A DNA stretch of 64,000 bases, from positions 21,295-85,294 of the forward strand of contig JBBBWG010012779.1 in the NCBI GenBank assembly GCA_037176905.1, in the 5' to 3' direction. Of this stretch, positions 60,720 through 64,000 are shown piece after piece. The translations under genes were made by a program, and so were the position numbers. The first letter of the stretch is position 1. Every line of letters begins with the position of its first letter. Under the pieces are notes generated by a model that saw only the letters and a list, made by a program, of their open reading frames with translations, did no database searches and was not told the DNA's origin. This stretch comes from Azolla pinnata (Eukaryota; Streptophyta; Polypodiopsida; Salviniales; Salviniaceae).

Positions 60720-63248
60720 CAACAAAAGGGCAAAAAAAAAGACAAAAATCAGAAGGAGAAAAAGGTCTCGTAATTCTATGCTTGATTATATCTAAATTTA
60801 GATTCAGCTAATATATATTCCTGGCAGATTTGTGTCGTTTTTTTCCATTTGTTTTTTGGTTCCTGGAAACGGAAAGAAATCTCTCTCTCTCTCTCTCTCT
60901 GTCTTTCAGAGGTTTTGGGCGGCTGTTCTTCTTCTGCTCAGAGGTTCATATTTCTCTCCCTATACTTTTAATTTCTCTTTTGCCTGCGTTTTCTTTCCTT
61001 GGACGTTGTCTAATTTGCTTTGTTTGTCCTCGATTGAATTCCTTATTCCTGTGCGACTAAATGGGCATACTCGGTTCTGTTTTCCAGGCTGATTTTAGAC
61101 CTAACCCTTGCTAATTCCATTTTTAACAAGGTTCTGCCGCTGGATCAATTACCAAATTAACTGCTCGCTTGTATTGTGTTTACATAAATCAGAATACTGC
61201 ATTCTTTTATCTCCACTGGGATACGCATGATTTCATCTGTTTTTATTTAGCAGATTGATCTTTGTCAGATTTTGTTGAAATCACATGTTTTATTTGGCCT
61301 TCGTGTAATTAATGCACACTATATGATGAGGTTAGGATGATGATGTTGTTCTTGGTTTATCTCGTTATTGACTATTTTTACCGAGGAATCATCGGACCTT
61401 AATCTGCATGTGATTCTAAATCATAATGTATTTGGTGATTATAAATGAACCGGCGTTAATCAACGATTAATGATTGATTGCAAAAAGAGGTCAAACAATT
61501 AGTGCGCTAGCTGCCCAGAAACTAGAGACAAAGCTATAATTCTGTGATTAGATGAAACAGGACTTAGATGTAGATAGTACAGACAGAATGCAGGTTAGTC
61601 AATGGATCAGACTCGGTGTTAATGACAAATTATTAATTTGATCTCAAACAACTTAAACAGGAGCACTAACTGTGCAATGAATGTGAATTAAATTAGTCGT
61701 GCAATCAATCGTTGGGATGCATTTGGCCGGAGTTGTCAATCCCGATTAGAAATCTAAGTAATGAATATTGATGATTTATTGAAAAAAGAGGTCAAACATA
61801 ATTAGTGCGCTAGGGAACTAGAGACATAGCTATAATTATGTGATTAGATAAAACAGGGCTTAGATGTAGATAGTATAGGCAAAATGCAGGTTAGTCAATG
61901 GATCAGGCTTGGTGCTAATGACACTTTACTAATTTTGATCTCAAACAGCTTAAACAGGAGAAATACGTGCAATGCATGTGAATTAAATTAATCATGCAAT
62001 ATTCAATCGCTAAGATGCATTCGGTCGGAGTTGTTAATGAAAATTAGAGATTAAATTATGAGTGTCGATGCATGTGAATTACAATCCAATGCTGAAAGGA
62101 TACAATATGTTAATTAAGGTTTGTGCTGGAAGGATTAATAATTAGATACGCTTAAATTAGCAAACACGCAATCAATCAAGAGCAATATATTAATCCAATA
62201 ACTTAAATAGGAACACAACATGTAGAGTATAAATTAAAAGTTTCCATTTTTATTTTCAGATAGTGAATAAGTATGAAATCTGGAGATCGCAGGCGCGGTG
62301 CATATAGTCGTTTTGTTCATGATATTAATTCTGTCTATATATTTGGCTGATTTTCTGATCTTGCGGCCGTGCCGAATAGCATCAGATCTATGGACTGATG
62401 GTTAAAATTAAGAAGGAGCTGCATTTATTAGATGTTAGGAATCATGTGTTTTAAGTTATAGTACAGCGGATTATTTACCTGGTAATTATATCACTGTAGC
62501 TAATTATCTGCACAAAGTACTTAATTAACTGTATAGGACTGCACTCAACAGATTAAACTAGTCGACGAGTACAATTAAGGTCAATGTAGGGTCACCAAAT
62601 TTAAGCTTAATAAGTCTCCTCATTTATCGACAGCGCCGACACGTCGATCGGATCATGATGATATTGCCTCTGGTCATTCTATAATATCTTTCTATATGCG
62701 ATACATTATTATATTTGGCCTTCATGAGATCAATGGAATGAGAGTTATACATTACGCTGCCTACGAGTTGTACACATCGTGCGATGGCGTATAATTATTA
62801 TAATATCATTGATAATATAAATGCTTGATAATCGATCTGTGATCGCCGAGCTTATGATCAGAGCATGAGAATCGCATGCACTAATCAATGTTGTTCATGT
62901 ACTGATCGCGGATAATTAGCGATCTGATCGAGTCACCAATAAATAATATAACTAATTTTATTGTTGCGGTTATTTCTTTCCTAATTATTTATGCTCGACA
63001 TTCGATCTGCTTTGTGGAATGAACCATTTAAAATATTGTAGTTGTACGATGTTGCAGATCGCTGATCATCCAGCTAATTAATTCTTCTCCGGCCACCGAC
63101 CCTTCGAATCAAGGGCTACTTAATCTTGGGTTGGACCAGCGCCTGATCGCCGGCTATTTGTAGTGCATAATCATACATAGATTGATCGTGGGGATTTTTC
63201 GACGAGTAAAGAGCTAGCTGCTTCCGCCATACAATCGATTAATCAGCA
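60720..63248 (+). promoter_or_regulatory. 5' UTR and long 5' UTR intron of the SPX-domain gene
   Basis: Transcription probably starts near 60720. The leader is pyrimidine-rich to about 61090, then AT-rich DNA follows up to a plausible acceptor (GATTAATCAG at 63246) two bases before the ATG. The exact donor is not clear; several GT sites between about 60940 and 61150 are possible. Inside the putative intron an approximately 300-bp segment is tandemly duplicated (about 61441-61750 and 61767-62050). Confidence 0.4.
61441..62050. repeat. Diverged tandem duplication of about 300 bp
   Basis: Copy 1 (about 61441-61750) and copy 2 (about 61767-62050) share long strings in the same order, including AAAAAGAGGTCAAACA, TTAGATGTAGATAGTA, ATGCAGGTTAGTCAATGGAT and AATGTGAATTAAATTA-like text. 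Differences are scattered substitutions and small indels, so the duplication is old. A weaker echo of the ACTTAAATAGGA part appears near 62200. Confidence 0.8.
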
Positions 63249-64000
63249 ATGGTGGGCTTCGGGAAGAGGCTAAGGGATGATCGGATCCCGGAATGGCGGT
63301 CGTAAGTCGATTCTGATATTTACTAATGCATGAACTGTTAGCACATGTCGCCTATACTATGCAGCGAATGGGGGTGCGTGCACACATTGAATTGTGACTA
63401 GTTATAACACAGAATACTTTATATTATGATCAATATCGATCGTTGTTGGTGATCGGTGGCGTTGATTTTAAAATGCTTCAGTGATCCGATCATCGTCGAT
63501 CACAGGTGTGCTCGATCGATGATCAGAGCTGCCGATATAATCAACGCCACAGTAATCCGATCGTGATCGATCGTGTGCTTGATCGATGGGATCATTTGCC
63601 ATATATGCGGGCCATAATACTGCATGAACTATTAGCGTATAACGTCGCTTATACGTCGCATTAAATGGTGCACAGATTGAATTAGAGCACAGAGTAATTA
63701 AACTATGATCGTCGATCGTCGCTGCGATCGGTTTTAAACACTGCAGCAGTAATCCGATCATCGTCGACCGTGTGCTTGATCGATGATCGGAGCATGGCCC
63801 ATAAATATCATACTAGCGTCGAGAATTAGTAGGCGACGTTTGCAGCAGGGACGCCTACTTACTGCATTCTCATGCAGAGGATCAGCTACTTAATACTATG
63901 AATGAATGAATGAATGAATGTATTTATACCTAATTACTGCATTTTAATGAGGATCTACTAACTACTATATATGAATATTGGATGAATGAGTGAATGGATG
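63249..64000 (+). CDS. SPX-domain gene, first coding exon (probably SPX-MFS vacuolar phosphate transporter); cut by the window end
   Basis: Only one coding exon is visible, 63249-63301: 17 codons plus two bases before a strong donor (C|GTAAGT). It encodes MVGFGKRLRDDRIPEWR. SPX domains start in this way; the FGK..L....IPEW pattern is closest to plant SPX-MFS (VPT/PHT5) proteins, which move phosphate into the vacuole and whose SPX domain senses inositol pyrophosphates. PHO1 exporters begin similarly and cannot be excluded. The next exon should start with an aromatic-rich YYINYK-like segment and lies beyond the window. From 63302 to the edge is intron 1, which carries a diverged repeat. Confidence 0.55.
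63327..63800. repeat. Diverged direct repeat in intron 1 of the SPX-domain gene
   Basis: Copy 1 (about 63327-63532) and copy 2 (about 63621-63800) share TGCATGAACT, GTCGC.TATAC, CACA.ATTGAATT, TCCGATCATCGTCGA and GATCGATGATC.GAGC in the same order. The stretch between them (about 63540-63600) contains a third partial copy of the GTAATCCGATCGTGATCGATCGTG part. GATC-rich text makes all copies partly palindromic. Confidence 0.75.

Noticed and set aside
1-64000. CRISPR arrays, operons, prophage or bacterial features
   Set aside because: All genes are spliced plant genes; the tandem repeats are simple or minisatellite repeats without unique spacers.

Overview
The window is nuclear DNA from a plant. 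All protein genes are split by GT-AG introns of about 70 nt to 2.4 kb, and each matches a well-known plant family: plastid-type peptidyl-tRNA hydrolase, METTL25-like methyltransferase, U2AF large subunit, BRO1-domain protein, SABRE/KIP bridge-like lipid-transfer protein and an SPX-domain protein. The SABRE-like protein is collinear with flowering-plant SABRE from end to end but clearly diverged. This is compatible with a non-flowering or early-diverging plant, but the sequence alone does not fix the species.

Layout. 1-1800: no recognised gene, simple repeats only. 1800-2160: nested minisatellite. 2242-6414 (+): peptidyl-tRNA hydrolase, 8 exons, with a 0.7 kb triplet-repeat block in intron 1. 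6855-6927 (+): tRNA-Lys(UUU). 7862-12837 (+): METTL25-like methyltransferase, 11 exons. 12838-14690: no recognised gene. 14690-16930: very large CAT/CAC repeat field ending just before the promoter of the next gene. 17163-23468 (+): U2AF65, 18 exons. 23469-26380: intergenic, then a GC-rich promoter with three G-boxes. 27798-32859 (+): BRO1-domain protein, 11 coding exons and a probable 5' UTR intron. 34446-53950 (-): complete SABRE/KIP-like gene, 23 coding exons and 2619 aa, tail-to-tail with the BRO1 gene, with a possible 5' UTR exon near 56.2-56.5 kb. 56.5-60.66 kb: AT-rich intergenic DNA. 60.68 kb to the right edge (+): promoter, long 5' UTR intron and first coding exon of an SPX-domain gene, probably an SPX-MFS vacuolar phosphate transporter, cut by the window end.

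The gene models were assembled by hand. Each join was chosen to keep the frame and the family alignment, and every model closes in frame: 260, 556, 575, 424 and 2619 aa. The genes are unrelated housekeeping and trafficking genes; there is no operon or gene cluster. The least expected signals are a tandemly duplicated in-frame 3' splice site inside U2AF65 itself, an out-of-frame upstream ORF that would overlap the BRO1 start, a repeated G-box/CCAAT promoter module, and the large strand-asymmetric repeat field next to the U2AF65 promoter. I found no new multi-gene system, CRISPR array or intact mobile element.
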